Of a stretch of 64,000 nucleotides of DNA, positions 8,623 to 16,159 are shown piece by piece. How positions within the stretch are numbered: the first letter of the stretch is position 1; each line of letters opens with the position of its first letter. The notes under the pieces were generated by a model. It made no database searches. It was not told the DNA's origin and worked only from the letters and a program-made list of their open reading frames with translations. Source of the DNA: RGIG3178 sp963674495 (lineage in GTDB: Bacteria > Bacillota > Clostridia > Christensenellales > QAND01). Made by a program: the position numbers and the translations under genes. The stretch spans positions 1,217,723-1,281,722 of the forward strand of contig CAXXLG010000002.1 of the NCBI GenBank assembly GCA_963674495.2, in the 5' to 3' direction.

Positions 8623-9205
8623 TATTGACATGGATCAAATCAGGGAACTAATAAAGAACAGGGTACCGGAAAAACGGTTTGAGCATATTCGGAACGTAGA
8701 AAGAACTGCGGTTGAACTGGCACGGCAATACGGTGTGGATGTGCAAAAAGCGGCCCTTGCTGCGCTACTACACGATGCGATGCGCGGTCTTGACCATCAG
8801 TCGCTGCTTGACTTGGCACGGAAATATGGCATTGCTGTGGATGCGTATACCAGGCAACATCCAGGACTTCTGCACGGACCACTCGCCGCGTGTTGGGCAC
8901 AAAGTGCGCTTGGTATCCACGACGAAGAAGTATTGAGCGCGGTCAGGGCGCATACCGTCGGCGACGATGCGATGATGCCGCTGACCTGTATCCTCTATTT
9001 GGCAGACGCCATCGAACCGTCACGGGATTTTCCCGGCGTGGAACAGTTACGCGTGGCGGCCAAGAACAATCTATATCGGGCGACATGGCTTGCCATCAAG
9101 GAAAGCAAAAAAATGTTGACTGAACAGGGGAAGATGCCACATCCTATCTCGGCACGTGCAATCGATGTATTGGAAGAAACCATGAAGGAGGCAAACAAAC
9201 AGTGA
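8603..9205 (+). CDS. yqeK: HD-domain nucleotide hydrolase YqeK (Ap4A hydrolase type)
   Basis: A 200-residue HD-domain protein of the YqeK family, whose members symmetrically cleave diadenosine tetraphosphate. ATG 8603 lies inside the end of nadD, 2 nt after TTGAGGA; a later ATG at 8630 is a possible alternative. HD-fold metal ligands are visible as RFEHIRNVERTA (His), LLHDAMRG (His-Asp) and LADAIEPSRDF. The last four bases overlap rsfS. This nadD-yqeK-rsfS order is a known conserved Firmicute arrangement. Confidence 0.94.
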   Translation: MAYTVNSIDMDQIRELIKNRVPEKRFEHIRNVERTAVELARQYGVDVQKAALAALLHDAMRGLDHQSLLDLARKYGIAVDAYTRQHPGLLHGPLAACWAQSALGIHDEEVLSAVRAHTVGDDAMMPLTCILYLADAIEPSRDFPGVEQLRVAAKNNLYRATWLAIKESKKMLTEQGKMPHPISARAIDVLEETMKEANKQ

Positions 9206-9570
9206 CACAAAACGCGAAAGAGCTGGCTTTGAACATCGCCCGGGCACTGGATGATAAAAAGGCGCAGAACATTCAACTGATCGATATCTCCAAACTATCC
9301 ATCCTGGCGGATTGTTTTGTGGTTGCAAGCGGCTCCAATCCCCTTCAGGTTCGTGCACTATGCGACGATGTGAAAGAGACGCTTTTAAAACGCGGCATCG
9401 CGTGCACGCGCATCGATGGGTACGCGGCGGGGCGATGGATCGTGTTGGATGTGACGGACGTACTGGTGCACATCTTCCACCGCGAAGAACGGGCGTTCTA
9501 TAATCTGGAACGCCTATGGAACGACGGAACCAATACGTATCCGTATGAAGGAACCGGCAATCCGACATAA
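9202..9570 (+). CDS. rsfS: Ribosomal silencing factor RsfS
   Basis: A 122-residue protein that binds L14 on the 50S subunit and blocks subunit joining in starvation. The GTG start at 9202 overlaps the yqeK stop by 4 nt, with AAGGAGG 11 nt upstream. Family features are LDDKKAQNIQLIDIS, DCFVVASGSNPLQVRAL and DVTDVLVHIFH. Length is normal. It ends the operon before a terminator. Confidence 0.96.
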   Translation: MTQNAKELALNIARALDDKKAQNIQLIDISKLSILADCFVVASGSNPLQVRALCDDVKETLLKRGIACTRIDGYAAGRWIVLDVTDVLVHIFHREERAFYNLERLWNDGTNTYPYEGTGNPT

Positions 9571-9590
9571 GCAGCATTGACCGGCAACGA

Positions 9591-9626
9591 TAAAGGCCCG
9601 CATCCGTGCGGGCCTTTAATTTTTTA
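9591..9626 (+). terminator. Rho-independent terminator of the nadD operon
   Basis: A 12-bp perfect stem TAAAGGCCCGCA / TGCGGGCCTTTA with a 4-nt loop is followed by ATTTTTTA. Confidence 0.92.
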
Positions 9627-9732
9627 TGCTACGCGGGTATGCTTTGAGATACGCCAAAAAACGTGTGCCGCCGTTTGATTTTGAACAAGCAATATGTTGG
9701 GGGAACCATCGAGTTGAATTCCTTCAATGTGT

Positions 9733-10086
9733 TTACATATACCGGCCGCGGCGCAACCGTTCGGGCATGCGGCGTGTGATGGACGTTCCGTAGCCGAACA
9801 GCACAATGGTTATCGCGACGGAAATCATCATGGATGAAAACCCGAATATAGCAACGATCACAACGGCCAAAAGGCAATTCAAGCCGATGAGGATATGTGG
9901 CAACGAGTAATCGCGTGCGAATTTCTCTTGATTTTTCAGGTTGCGAGTATACCGTTCGTCATATCCCGTGACAAATTGGAAATTCTTGCGGGAAAGGATA
10001 TTGTACGCACAATAAAGGCTGAAAAGTCCGTACACACCGTAGATACCCGTTATAACCCAAAGCAGAATGGTGTCCAATAATGTCAT
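9733..10086 (-). CDS. Small integral membrane protein, unknown function
   Basis: 117 residues with an ATG after AAAGGAG. Three hydrophobic segments are visible, at about 5-28, 60-80 and 82-100, with a polar loop at 32-58 (NFQFVTGYDERYTRNLKNQEK) and a basic tail (RRMPERLRRGRYM). I do not recognise a family. It lies 15 bp downstream of glyQS on the same strand, so it is probably co-transcribed with it. Confidence 0.75.
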   Translation of the reverse strand: MTLLDTILLWVITGIYGVYGLFSLYCAYNILSRKNFQFVTGYDERYTRNLKNQEKFARDYSLPHILIGLNCLLAVVIVAIFGFSSMMISVAITIVLFGYGTSITRRMPERLRRGRYM

Positions 10087-10101
10087 GTTGTGCTCCTTTC
10101 G

Positions 10102-11484
10102 CTAAAAGACCAGTTGATCGGAAAGCCAGGTACAAAGATCGGCTTTGTTCAAGCGGATCTGCGCCATGGTGTCGCGGTCACGTATGGTGACCGTATCATC
10201 TTCGTACGTCTGAGCATCCACCGTGATGCAAAACGGCGTGCCGATCTCATCATGCCGGCGGTAGCGCCGTCCGATCGAACCGGATGTATCGTAATCTACC
10301 ATAAAATCCATCGAAAGATCATTGAAGATTTCGAGTGCCGTTTCTGCAAACTTTTTTTGCAGAGGCAACACCGCCGCCTTGTATGGGGCGATGACGGGGT
10401 GAAGGTGAAGCACCACCCGTGTATCGTTGTCCAGTTCCTGTTCCTCATACGCGTCGCACAGCAGCGCCAGCATCAGCCTGTCCACCCCCACGCTGGGTTC
10501 GATGCAATACGGTACGATCCGTTCGCCGGTGGTGGGATCCATATATTCGAGGGTCTGTCCGGATTCGCCCGCATGGGCCTTTAGGTCAAAATCCGTACGG
10601 TCCGCAATGCCCCAAAGCTCTTTCACGCCGAACGGATAGCGGTATTCAATGTCGGTGGTGGCGTTGGAGTAGTGGGACAACTCCTCCTTATCGTGATCAC
10701 GCAGCACGATGTTTTCGCTCTTCAACCCGATCGAATGAAGGAAATTCACACAAAAATCCTTCCAGTAAACGAACCACTGTAGATCCTCGTCCGGCGTGCA
10801 GAAGAATTCAAGTTCCATCTGCTCGAACTCGCGGGTTCTGAAAATGAAGTTGCCCGGCGTGATCTCGTTGCGGAACGATTTGCCGATCTGCGCAATGCCG
10901 AAGGGCAGCTTCTTGCGCGAGGTACGCAGCACGTTTTTAAAGTTGACGAATATACCCTGGGCGGTTTCCGGCCGAAGATAGATCTCGGACGAGCTGTTCT
11001 CGGTAACGCCCTGAAAGGTTTTAAACATCAGGTTGAATTTGCGGATATCGGTGAACGAACATTTTCCGCACGCGGGGCAGGGTACGTTGTGATTTTGAAT
11101 GAAGGATGCTAGGGCGCTCGCTTCCATGCCATCTACTTTCACATCCATATCGTTTTGCCTGGCATATTCCTCCACCAGTTGATCGGCTCTGAAACGAGCA
11201 TTGCATACGCGGCAATCCATCAATGGATCGGAAAAGCCACCGACATGGCCGGAGGCAACCCACACCTGCGGATTCATTAGAATAGCGGAATCCAAACCAA
11301 CGTTGTAGGGGGACTGGCGCACAAATTTCTTCCACCATGCCTGCTTGATGTTGTTTTTCACCTCAATGCCGATCGGACCATAGTCCCAGGCATTGGCAAG
11401 ACCGCCATAGATTTCGGAGCCGGGATAGACAAAGCCGCGGCTTTTACATAGCGCAACCAGTTTATCCATCGAGACATCGGACAT
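10102..11484 (-). CDS. glyQS: Glycyl-tRNA synthetase, single-chain alpha2 type
   Basis: A 460-residue class II synthetase that charges tRNA-Gly. ATG 11484 is chosen over 11511 because AGGAGGAA sits 7 nt before it. Motif 1 (residues about 70-95), motif 2 (FRNEITP) and motif 3 (GVDRLMLALL) are visible. Two Cys pairs, CRVCNAR and CPACGKC, suggest a bound zinc in the insertion. The C-terminal anticodon-binding domain runs from VIAPYKAAVLP. Many Firmicutes control this gene with a T-box, but the short upstream gap contains none that I can see. Confidence 0.97.
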   Translation of the reverse strand: MSDVSMDKLVALCKSRGFVYPGSEIYGGLANAWDYGPIGIEVKNNIKQAWWKKFVRQSPYNVGLDSAILMNPQVWVASGHVGGFSDPLMDCRVCNARFRADQLVEEYARQNDMDVKVDGMEASALASFIQNHNVPCPACGKCSFTDIRKFNLMFKTFQGVTENSSSEIYLRPETAQGIFVNFKNVLRTSRKKLPFGIAQIGKSFRNEITPGNFIFRTREFEQMELEFFCTPDEDLQWFVYWKDFCVNFLHSIGLKSENIVLRDHDKEELSHYSNATTDIEYRYPFGVKELWGIADRTDFDLKAHAGESGQTLEYMDPTTGERIVPYCIEPSVGVDRLMLALLCDAYEEQELDNDTRVVLHLHPVIAPYKAAVLPLQKKFAETALEIFNDLSMDFMVDYDTSGSIGRRYRRHDEIGTPFCITVDAQTYEDDTVTIRDRDTMAQIRLNKADLCTWLSDQLVF

Positions 11485-11567
11485 AGAATACTTCCTCCTG
11501 TTTTTGGACATTACATCTTATCATAGCAGAAACGGCGAAAAAGGAAAAGATGAAACCATAGAGAGTC

Positions 11568-11594
11568 ACCGTTTCACAGGGGTTGCATAGTATA
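11568..11594 (+). promoter_or_regulatory. Sigma-K-like promoter of Cys-rich gene 1
   Basis: A -35 AC at 11568-11569, a 16-nt spacer, then a -10 CATAGTATA, an exact match to the CATAnnnTA form known for mother-cell sigma-K. The same arrangement precedes the next two paralogues. Confidence 0.6.
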
Positions 11595-11641
11595 CAGCGA
11601 GCTACAGACGGCTTGAACTCAATCCAAAAGGAGGACTATAC

Positions 11642-11842
11642 ATGTACGGATGCAACAACTCAATTTTGCCGATACTTCTTCTGGCTTGCTGCTGCGGCAA
11701 CGACGGTGTCGGCGGTCTGTTTGGAGGCAGAAGTGGCGGCTGTGATGATATACTGTGGTTGCTGGTTATCCTCTGCTGCTGCGGCGGTTGCGGATTTGGC
11801 GAAAGTTGCGGCAGGGACAATTACGGCCCTGGCCGCTGCTAA
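11642..11842 (+). CDS. Cys/Gly-rich small protein, copy 1 of 3
   Basis: A 66-residue peptide with ATG after AAAAGGAGGA. It has a hydrophobic start (NNSILPILLLACCCG), a Gly/Asp linker (GGLFGG), a second hydrophobic strip (DDILWLLVILCCCGGCGFG) and a polar tail ending PGRC. Two CCC clusters give nine Cys. It resembles small proteins that annotation pipelines label chorion class high-cysteine HCB protein 13 in Clostridia; no function is established for those. With two paralogues downstream and a sigma-K-like promoter, a spore outer-layer role is my inference. A membrane or bacteriocin-like role is less likely but open. Confidence 0.8.
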   Translation: MYGCNNSILPILLLACCCGNDGVGGLFGGRSGGCDDILWLLVILCCCGGCGFGESCGRDNYGPGRC

Positions 11843-11850
11843 GGTGACGG

Positions 11851-11879
11851 AAAAGCGGTTGGTTTCACCAGCCGCTTTT
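11851..11879 (+). terminator. Terminator-like hairpin after Cys-rich gene 1
   Basis: The stem AAAAGCGG-TTGG / CCAG-CCGCTTTT has a short loop. The T tract is only the TTTT of the stem, so termination may be partial. Confidence 0.6.
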
Positions 11880-11949
11880 GTGATATATGCATTTAATTGC
11901 TCTTATAATAAGATAATTAAACAAAAAATAGAATACAAACTAAATTGTC

Positions 11950-11976
11950 ACTCTTTCATAGAGTTTGCGTAGTATG
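11950..11976 (+). promoter_or_regulatory. Sigma-K-like promoter of Cys-rich gene 2
   Basis: AC at 11950-11951, a 16-nt spacer, then CGTAGTATG. Distances to the start codon and the flanking bases match copy 1. Confidence 0.5.
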
Positions 11977-12024
11977 AATCGAGCAATAAGGGCTCTAGCA
12001 CGATTCCATAAGGAGGAATATCTT

Positions 12025-12231
12025 ATGTACGGAAACGGATGCAACACCTCGATATTACCGATTCTACTTCTGGCGTGTTGCTGTGGCGGCGGCAGCGATG
12101 GCGGCGGCCTTTTTGGAGGTGGCTGCTGCGACGATAGCACGCTGTGGTTACTGGTTATCCTCTGCTGCTGCGGCGGCTGCGGATTTGGCGGAAGCTGTGG
12201 AAGGGACAATTACGGCCCCGGACGCCGCTAA
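12025..12231 (+). CDS. Cys/Gly-rich small protein, copy 2 of 3
   Basis: 68 residues, ATG 12025 after TAAGGAGGAATATCTT; the open frame continues upstream but without a site. It is very close to copies 1 and 3, with the same CCCG block, GGLFGGG linker and LWLLVILCCCGGCGFGGSCG strip. The middle contains an extra CC (GGGCCDD). It retains the NYGPGR tail of copy 1 but ends in Arg instead of Cys. Confidence 0.8.
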   Translation: MYGNGCNTSILPILLLACCCGGGSDGGGLFGGGCCDDSTLWLLVILCCCGGCGFGGSCGRDNYGPGRR

Positions 12232-12241
12232 GGTGGCGGGC

Positions 12242-12268
12242 AAGCGGCTGGTTTTACCAGCCGCTTTT
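12242..12268 (+). terminator. Terminator-like hairpin after Cys-rich gene 2
   Basis: A 10-bp perfect stem AAGCGGCTGG / CCAGCCGCTT with a 5-nt loop and TT after it. It is the counterpart of the hairpins after copies 1 and 3. Confidence 0.65.
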
Positions 12269-12341
12269 CATATGCATCTATAGAATAAATTAATCTTATC
12301 ATAACGTAAGCAAATATAAAAATGATATACACTGAATTGTA

Positions 12342-12368
12342 ACTATTTTATAAAGCCTGCGTAGTATA
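12342..12368 (+). promoter_or_regulatory. Sigma-K-like promoter of Cys-rich gene 3
   Basis: AC at 12342-12343, a 16-nt spacer, then CGTAGTATA. The 5' leader just after it has a GAGC...GCTC inverted repeat that is partly kept in the other two copies. Confidence 0.5.
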
Positions 12369-12417
12369 AAGCGAGCTATAAAGAGCTCGAACACTATTCC
12401 ATAAGGAGGAATATCTT

Positions 12418-12621
12418 ATGTTCGGAGGAAATGGATGCAACAGCTCGATTCTGCCGATTCTACTTCTAGCGTGTTGCTGCGGCGGTAGCGATGGCTGCGT
12501 CGGTGGCCTTTTTGGAGGCGGCAGCGGTTGCGATAGTACGCTGTGGTTACTGGTTATACTCTGCTGCTGTGGCGGCTGTGGATTTGGCGGTAGTTGTGGC
12601 AGGGAGCCTGGCCGCTGCTAA
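12418..12621 (+). CDS. Cys/Gly-rich small protein, copy 3 of 3
   Basis: 67 residues, ATG 12418 after TAAGGAGGAATATCTT. It has the same layout as copies 1 and 2 but a shorter tail: the RDNYGPGR segment is reduced to REPGRC. The three leaders, coding regions and downstream hairpins form nearly regular units of about 385 bp, so they arose by tandem duplication and each keeps its own promoter. Confidence 0.8.
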   Translation: MFGGNGCNSSILPILLLACCCGGSDGCVGGLFGGGSGCDSTLWLLVILCCCGGCGFGGSCGREPGRC

Positions 12622-12632
12622 AGCGGAAGTAA

Positions 12633-12655
12633 AGCAGCTGATTCTATCAGCTGCT
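12633..12655 (+). terminator. Hairpin after Cys-rich gene 3
   Basis: A 10-bp perfect stem AGCAGCTGAT / ATCAGCTGCT with a 3-nt loop but no T tract. It occupies the place of the hairpins after the other two copies. Confidence 0.55.
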
Positions 12656-12784
12656 ATCCTATGAAATGTTGAAATGACTCTTTCGTACATCCATTGATAT
12701 TTGCACAGGGAAAATCGCTGATGTCCCGCCGTTTATCGGCATCGGGTGTCAGGCACTTTCCAATGGATGATCGGATCACCACAA

Positions 12785-12811
12785 AAGGCTGTCGGTCAAA
12801 CCGGCAGCCTT
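12785..12811 (-). terminator. Terminator after glycerate kinase
   Basis: A 12-bp stem AAGGCTGTCGGT / ACCGGCAGCCTT with one G-T position. Read on the minus strand it is followed by TTTT, as expected for the end of the glycerate kinase gene. Confidence 0.75.
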
Positions 12812-12840
12812 ATTCCTTAATCGCTTTATGATCCGAGCGA

Positions 12841-13965
12841 TTATAATCCCATCGCCCGAGCAATGTTTTCGGTGCATTCCGCAATGAGATTATACGTATG
12901 CCGAATCGCAGCGTTCATGGACATCGGGTGACTTATGATGGAAAACACGGCGGTAACGCCCATATCGTAGACGGGGCGATATCCCTTGAGTACAGAGCCC
13001 GCGATGCAGATGCACTTGATGTTCTCCTCCCGCGCCAGCGCGCCGATGGCGACAGGTACCTTGCCAAAAGGCGTGGATTTGTCCGTTGCGCCTTCGCCGG
13101 TGAACAGAATGTCCGCCAATTTTACACGTTGTTTGAGGTTGAGCGTATCGATGACGATATCCGTGCCCATGCGAAGAGTTCCACCCAGCGCCACCAATGC
13201 GCCGCCCATACCGCCTGCCGCACCGGAACCGGGCAGTTGAAGAATGTCGATGCCCAACGTTTCCTTGATTAGTCTTGAAAACCGCCAAAGCCCCGTGTCC
13301 AGTTCGACCACCATATCCGACGTTGCGCCCTTTTGCGGCCCGAATACCGCCGAAGCGCCATCCCGACCGCACAGTGGGTTGTTGACATCGCAAGCCACCT
13401 GAATGTCCACGCGGTGAAGCCTTTGATCTAGGTTTTCGGCGGAGATCTTAGCCACACGCAGCATATCGGTGCCTGTGTATGAAAGCATAGCTCCGGCCTT
13501 GTCGTAAAACGCCATACCCAACGCGGCCATCAGTCCCATGCCGCCGTCGTTGGTGGCTGATCCACCAATGCCAATGATCAGCTTTTTGACCCCACGATCC
13601 AACGCCTGCCTTATCAATTCGCCCGTACCGAAGGAAGTGGTATGTTTGGGATTGCGCTTGCTGTGCGGTACCATGGCAAGACCGCTGGCTGCCGCCATTT
13701 CGATGACGGCGGTTTGCCCATTGTCGATCAAACCATAGAACGAATCCACGCTTTGGCCCAGCGGCCCCGTGATGCGGGTTGTGATCTTTTGTCCATGTGA
13801 AGCAGCTAAGAATGCAGCCACCGTGCCATCGCCTCCGTCCGCCATCGGAGCCTTGTCGATGATCAAATCCGGATTGGCCAGAAGCAGCCCCTTTTCCATG
13901 GCATTCGCTACCAAGGGGGCGGACAGAGAACTCTTGTACTTGTCAGGACACAATAAAACGCGCAT
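12841..13965 (-). CDS. glxK: Glycerate kinase (GlxK/GarK family)
   Basis: A 374-residue enzyme that phosphorylates D-glycerate, feeding lower glycolysis. The ATG follows AGAGGT. The family start LLCPDKYKSSLSA, the MADGGDGTV motif near residue 43, the GGSATNDGGMG motif near 155 and the GEGATDKSTPFGKVP motif near 290 are all present. Length is normal. Single gene with its own terminator; tspO is divergent on the other side. Confidence 0.95.
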   Translation of the reverse strand: MRVLLCPDKYKSSLSAPLVANAMEKGLLLANPDLIIDKAPMADGGDGTVAAFLAASHGQKITTRITGPLGQSVDSFYGLIDNGQTAVIEMAAASGLAMVPHSKRNPKHTTSFGTGELIRQALDRGVKKLIIGIGGSATNDGGMGLMAALGMAFYDKAGAMLSYTGTDMLRVAKISAENLDQRLHRVDIQVACDVNNPLCGRDGASAVFGPQKGATSDMVVELDTGLWRFSRLIKETLGIDILQLPGSGAAGGMGGALVALGGTLRMGTDIVIDTLNLKQRVKLADILFTGEGATDKSTPFGKVPVAIGALAREENIKCICIAGSVLKGYRPVYDMGVTAVFSIISHPMSMNAAIRHTYNLIAECTENIARAMGL

Positions 13966-14018
13966 GGGATTACCTCTTTATCCGTTGCATAGAATGTGAA
14001 AAGGGGGTGCAGTGCTGC

Positions 14019-14486
14019 ATGAAAGACAACGCGAAAAAACAAATCGGGGCAGCTCTTTGGGCCATATTGGCCGTGGGGTTATCCGCCCTTATGTCCTTTC
14101 TGTTTACCGATACCGACTCCATCTGGTACGCTTCGCTGAGCATGCCGGCCTTTATGCCACCGCCTTGGGTGTTTACCGTCGTGTGGATCGTTGCGTATAT
14201 TTTGCTTGCTACGGCTCTTTGGCGGCAGATCAAGAACAAAAACTGCGAGGCTGTGTGGGGATTCGTCGTGATACTAACGCTGTGTGCGCTGTGGAACTAC
14301 GCGTTCTTTGTATTGCATAACAGCCTAGCTGCGTTGGTGATTCTGATTCTGTGTGTGATAGCGACCGTCTATACCATCCGACAAACATGGAAGACGGATA
14401 CGCTCAGTACTGTTGCCCTGTTGCTCTTTTTGGGCTGGATTACCTTTGCAACCGTGCTGAATTACTTTATTTATATGGCGAACTGA
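14019..14486 (+). CDS. tspO: TspO/MBR family membrane protein
   Basis: 155 residues. ATG 14019 is chosen with AAGGGGGTG 9 nt upstream; an in-frame GTG at 14007 lies inside that site. Five membrane helices are evident. The Trp/Pro-rich signature is WYASLSMPAFMPPPWVFTVVW, with LCALWNYAFF later. The family binds tetrapyrroles and related ligands and affects stress responses. It is convergent with the VOC gene and their ends touch at 14486/14487. Confidence 0.93.
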   Translation: MKDNAKKQIGAALWAILAVGLSALMSFLFTDTDSIWYASLSMPAFMPPPWVFTVVWIVAYILLATALWRQIKNKNCEAVWGFVVILTLCALWNYAFFVLHNSLAALVILILCVIATVYTIRQTWKTDTLSTVALLLFLGWITFATVLNYFIYMAN

Positions 14487-14879
14487 TCAGTCGTCTATCA
14501 TCATCAGTTCGATGCGTTCTCCGGCAGGTCCGTAGCAAAATGCATTGTGGTGTTTGGGCGTGCGGCCTATTGTCGGAATCTCGTCCGGCCGGTCGAACCG
14601 TATGCCGCCTGCTTTGAGCTGTGCGATCTTTTCATGGATGTCGTCCACGCGCAGACAAAAGTGAATCTGCGACTGCATAACATTGGGACAACCTTCGTGA
14701 AGGCGAACGAATTCCAGCATTACATCGCCCAGGTGTGCAAACTGCAGCGTTGCCTTACCGCCGTTTCGGGAAATGACGGCCCTGTCACCTTTTGTGAAGT
14801 CAAAATACTGCATGTAGAACGCCAGTGATTTGTCGCAATCCGGCGTTATGATGCCGATGTGGTCCAAACGTACGCTCAA
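14487..14879 (-). CDS. VOC-superfamily (glyoxalase/lactoylglutathione lyase-like) protein
   Basis: 130 residues. I place the start at TTG 14879 because GAGGAGGAG lies 8 nt upstream and the family begins with LDHIGIITPD; an ATG further up (14960) would add an unrelated leader. The two beta-alpha-beta repeats of the vicinal-oxygen-chelate fold are clear. Likely metal ligands are His in LDHIG, Glu in MLEFVRL, His in QIHFCLRV and Glu in ERIELM. The pattern is close to methylmalonyl-CoA epimerase and glyoxalase I types; I cannot choose the substrate. Confidence 0.88.
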   Translation of the reverse strand: MSVRLDHIGIITPDCDKSLAFYMQYFDFTKGDRAVISRNGGKATLQFAHLGDVMLEFVRLHEGCPNVMQSQIHFCLRVDDIHEKIAQLKAGGIRFDRPDEIPTIGRTPKHHNAFCYGPAGERIELMMIDD

Positions 14880-15073
14880 TAAACTCTCCTCCTCATTTTC
14901 GAATATTTTTGCGCAAAACCCAGTGCGGGCAACGGCCGTATCCAAAACGGTTTCTGCCAAACAGACAAAAAAACCCGACGGCGACGTATGGCAACTGCAT
15001 TTTTGACCGTTCGATAAAAATTATTTTAGCATAGTTTTTTTAGTTCGCCAAGTTGTCATGCGATGTCGTCATG

Positions 15074-15102
15074 TTGTCTTGTACATGCACACCTGCTATA
15101 AT
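15074..15102 (+). promoter_or_regulatory. Sigma-A promoter upstream of coaX
   Basis: TTGTCT, a 17-nt spacer and a perfect TATAAT. It lies about 280 bp before coaX. The gap between holds only a doubtful 68-codon frame (15171-15377) with one hydrophobic strip and no ribosome site. Confidence 0.65.
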
Positions 15103-15170
15103 AAATCAATTGGGAATACAGGGAGCGTGGGTCTAAGAACGACAGGACCCCAGAACTCGTTACGGCGGGT

Positions 15171-15377
15171 ATGATCACGAACATTGTTTTTAATGATCGA
15201 GATCACGGGGTTCGGGTATCTCAGATCCCACCGTTTGTGCTGACCATTATGCAGATGTCGGTGGCCGTTGGCGGCGTATACGCTGTTACCGGTTGCTTGA
15301 CAGAGATATTCAAGTGTAAAGGGCGCGTGATCCGCGGGTCGGTTGTGGCGGCGCTATCACGTTTTGGAAAGGACTGA
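15171..15377 (+). CDS. Doubtful small ORF before coaX
   Basis: A 68-codon frame between the promoter at 15074 and coaX. It holds a hydrophobic strip (FVLTIMQMSVAVGGVYAV) and two Cys, but no good ribosome site and no recognisable family. It is listed because the 500-bp region otherwise lacks a gene. It may be only leader RNA. Confidence 0.2.
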   Translation: MITNIVFNDRDHGVRVSQIPPFVLTIMQMSVAVGGVYAVTGCLTEIFKCKGRVIRGSVVAALSRFGKD

Positions 15378-15384
15378 CCGTTCC

Positions 15385-16146
15385 ATGCTTTTGGTGTTGG
15401 ACGTGGGCAATTCAAATATTAAGACCGGTTTGTTTGACGGCAAGGAGCTGGTTGCGTCGTGGCGCATCGCCACCACGCTTGAGCGCAGCAGTGACGAATA
15501 CGGCATCCTTCTGGTGCAGTTTTTGAATCATTTGCACGTTGCGCCGTCGAATATCGACGGCATCGTGATCGGCAGCGTATCGCCGGGATTGAACTATACG
15601 ATGGATCGCATGATCCGCACTTACCTTTGGAAAGCGCCGCTGTTTGTCAACCATACGCTTAAAACCGGCCTGACCATCGCATACCAGCCACCCCAGAGCC
15701 TGGGCGCGGATCGGATCGCCAACGCGGTGGGCGCATACCACCTGTACGGCGGGCCATGCATCACGGTGGATTTCGGCACTGCCACCACATTCGGCGTGGT
15801 GACGGAAAACGGCACGTTTTTGGGCGGCGCTATTGCGCCGGGCATCCGTGTCTCAACGGATGCGCTGGTATCCAGGGCGGCACAGTTGCACCGGTTCGAT
15901 TTTAAGACGCCGAGCAAAGCGGTTGCGGACAACACGTTGGGCGCGCTTCAGGCCGGCGTAATGTACGGGTTTTCCGGGTTGGCGGACAACATCATCCACA
16001 GGATGAAACAAGAGATTGGCGAGGCGCGCGTAATCGCCACCGGCGGCATGTCGGATGTGATTGCGGGGGACAGTCAGGCCATCGATGTTGTGGATAAACT
16101 GTTGACGCTCAAAGGCCTTCAAATCATCTATGAGAAAAACGTTTGA
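15385..16146 (+). CDS. coaX: Type III pantothenate kinase
   Basis: A 253-residue enzyme for the first step of CoA synthesis. ATG 15385 is chosen, with AAAGGA upstream. The ASKHA-fold motifs are DVGNSNIKTGLFDG at the start, GADRIANAVGAY near 108 and DFGTATTFGVV near 127, plus IAPGIRVSTDAL. Length is normal. It is 13 bp upstream of hom, so they are probably in one transcript. Confidence 0.96.
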   Translation: MLLVLDVGNSNIKTGLFDGKELVASWRIATTLERSSDEYGILLVQFLNHLHVAPSNIDGIVIGSVSPGLNYTMDRMIRTYLWKAPLFVNHTLKTGLTIAYQPPQSLGADRIANAVGAYHLYGGPCITVDFGTATTFGVVTENGTFLGGAIAPGIRVSTDALVSRAAQLHRFDFKTPSKAVADNTLGALQAGVMYGFSGLADNIIHRMKQEIGEARVIATGGMSDVIAGDSQAIDVVDKLLTLKGLQIIYEKNV

Positions 16147-16159
16147 CGGAGGGATACGG

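Noticed and set aside
11512..11641. T-box or other riboswitch upstream of glyQS
   Set aside because: The gap is too short, and I see no conserved T-box bulge sequence or antiterminator.
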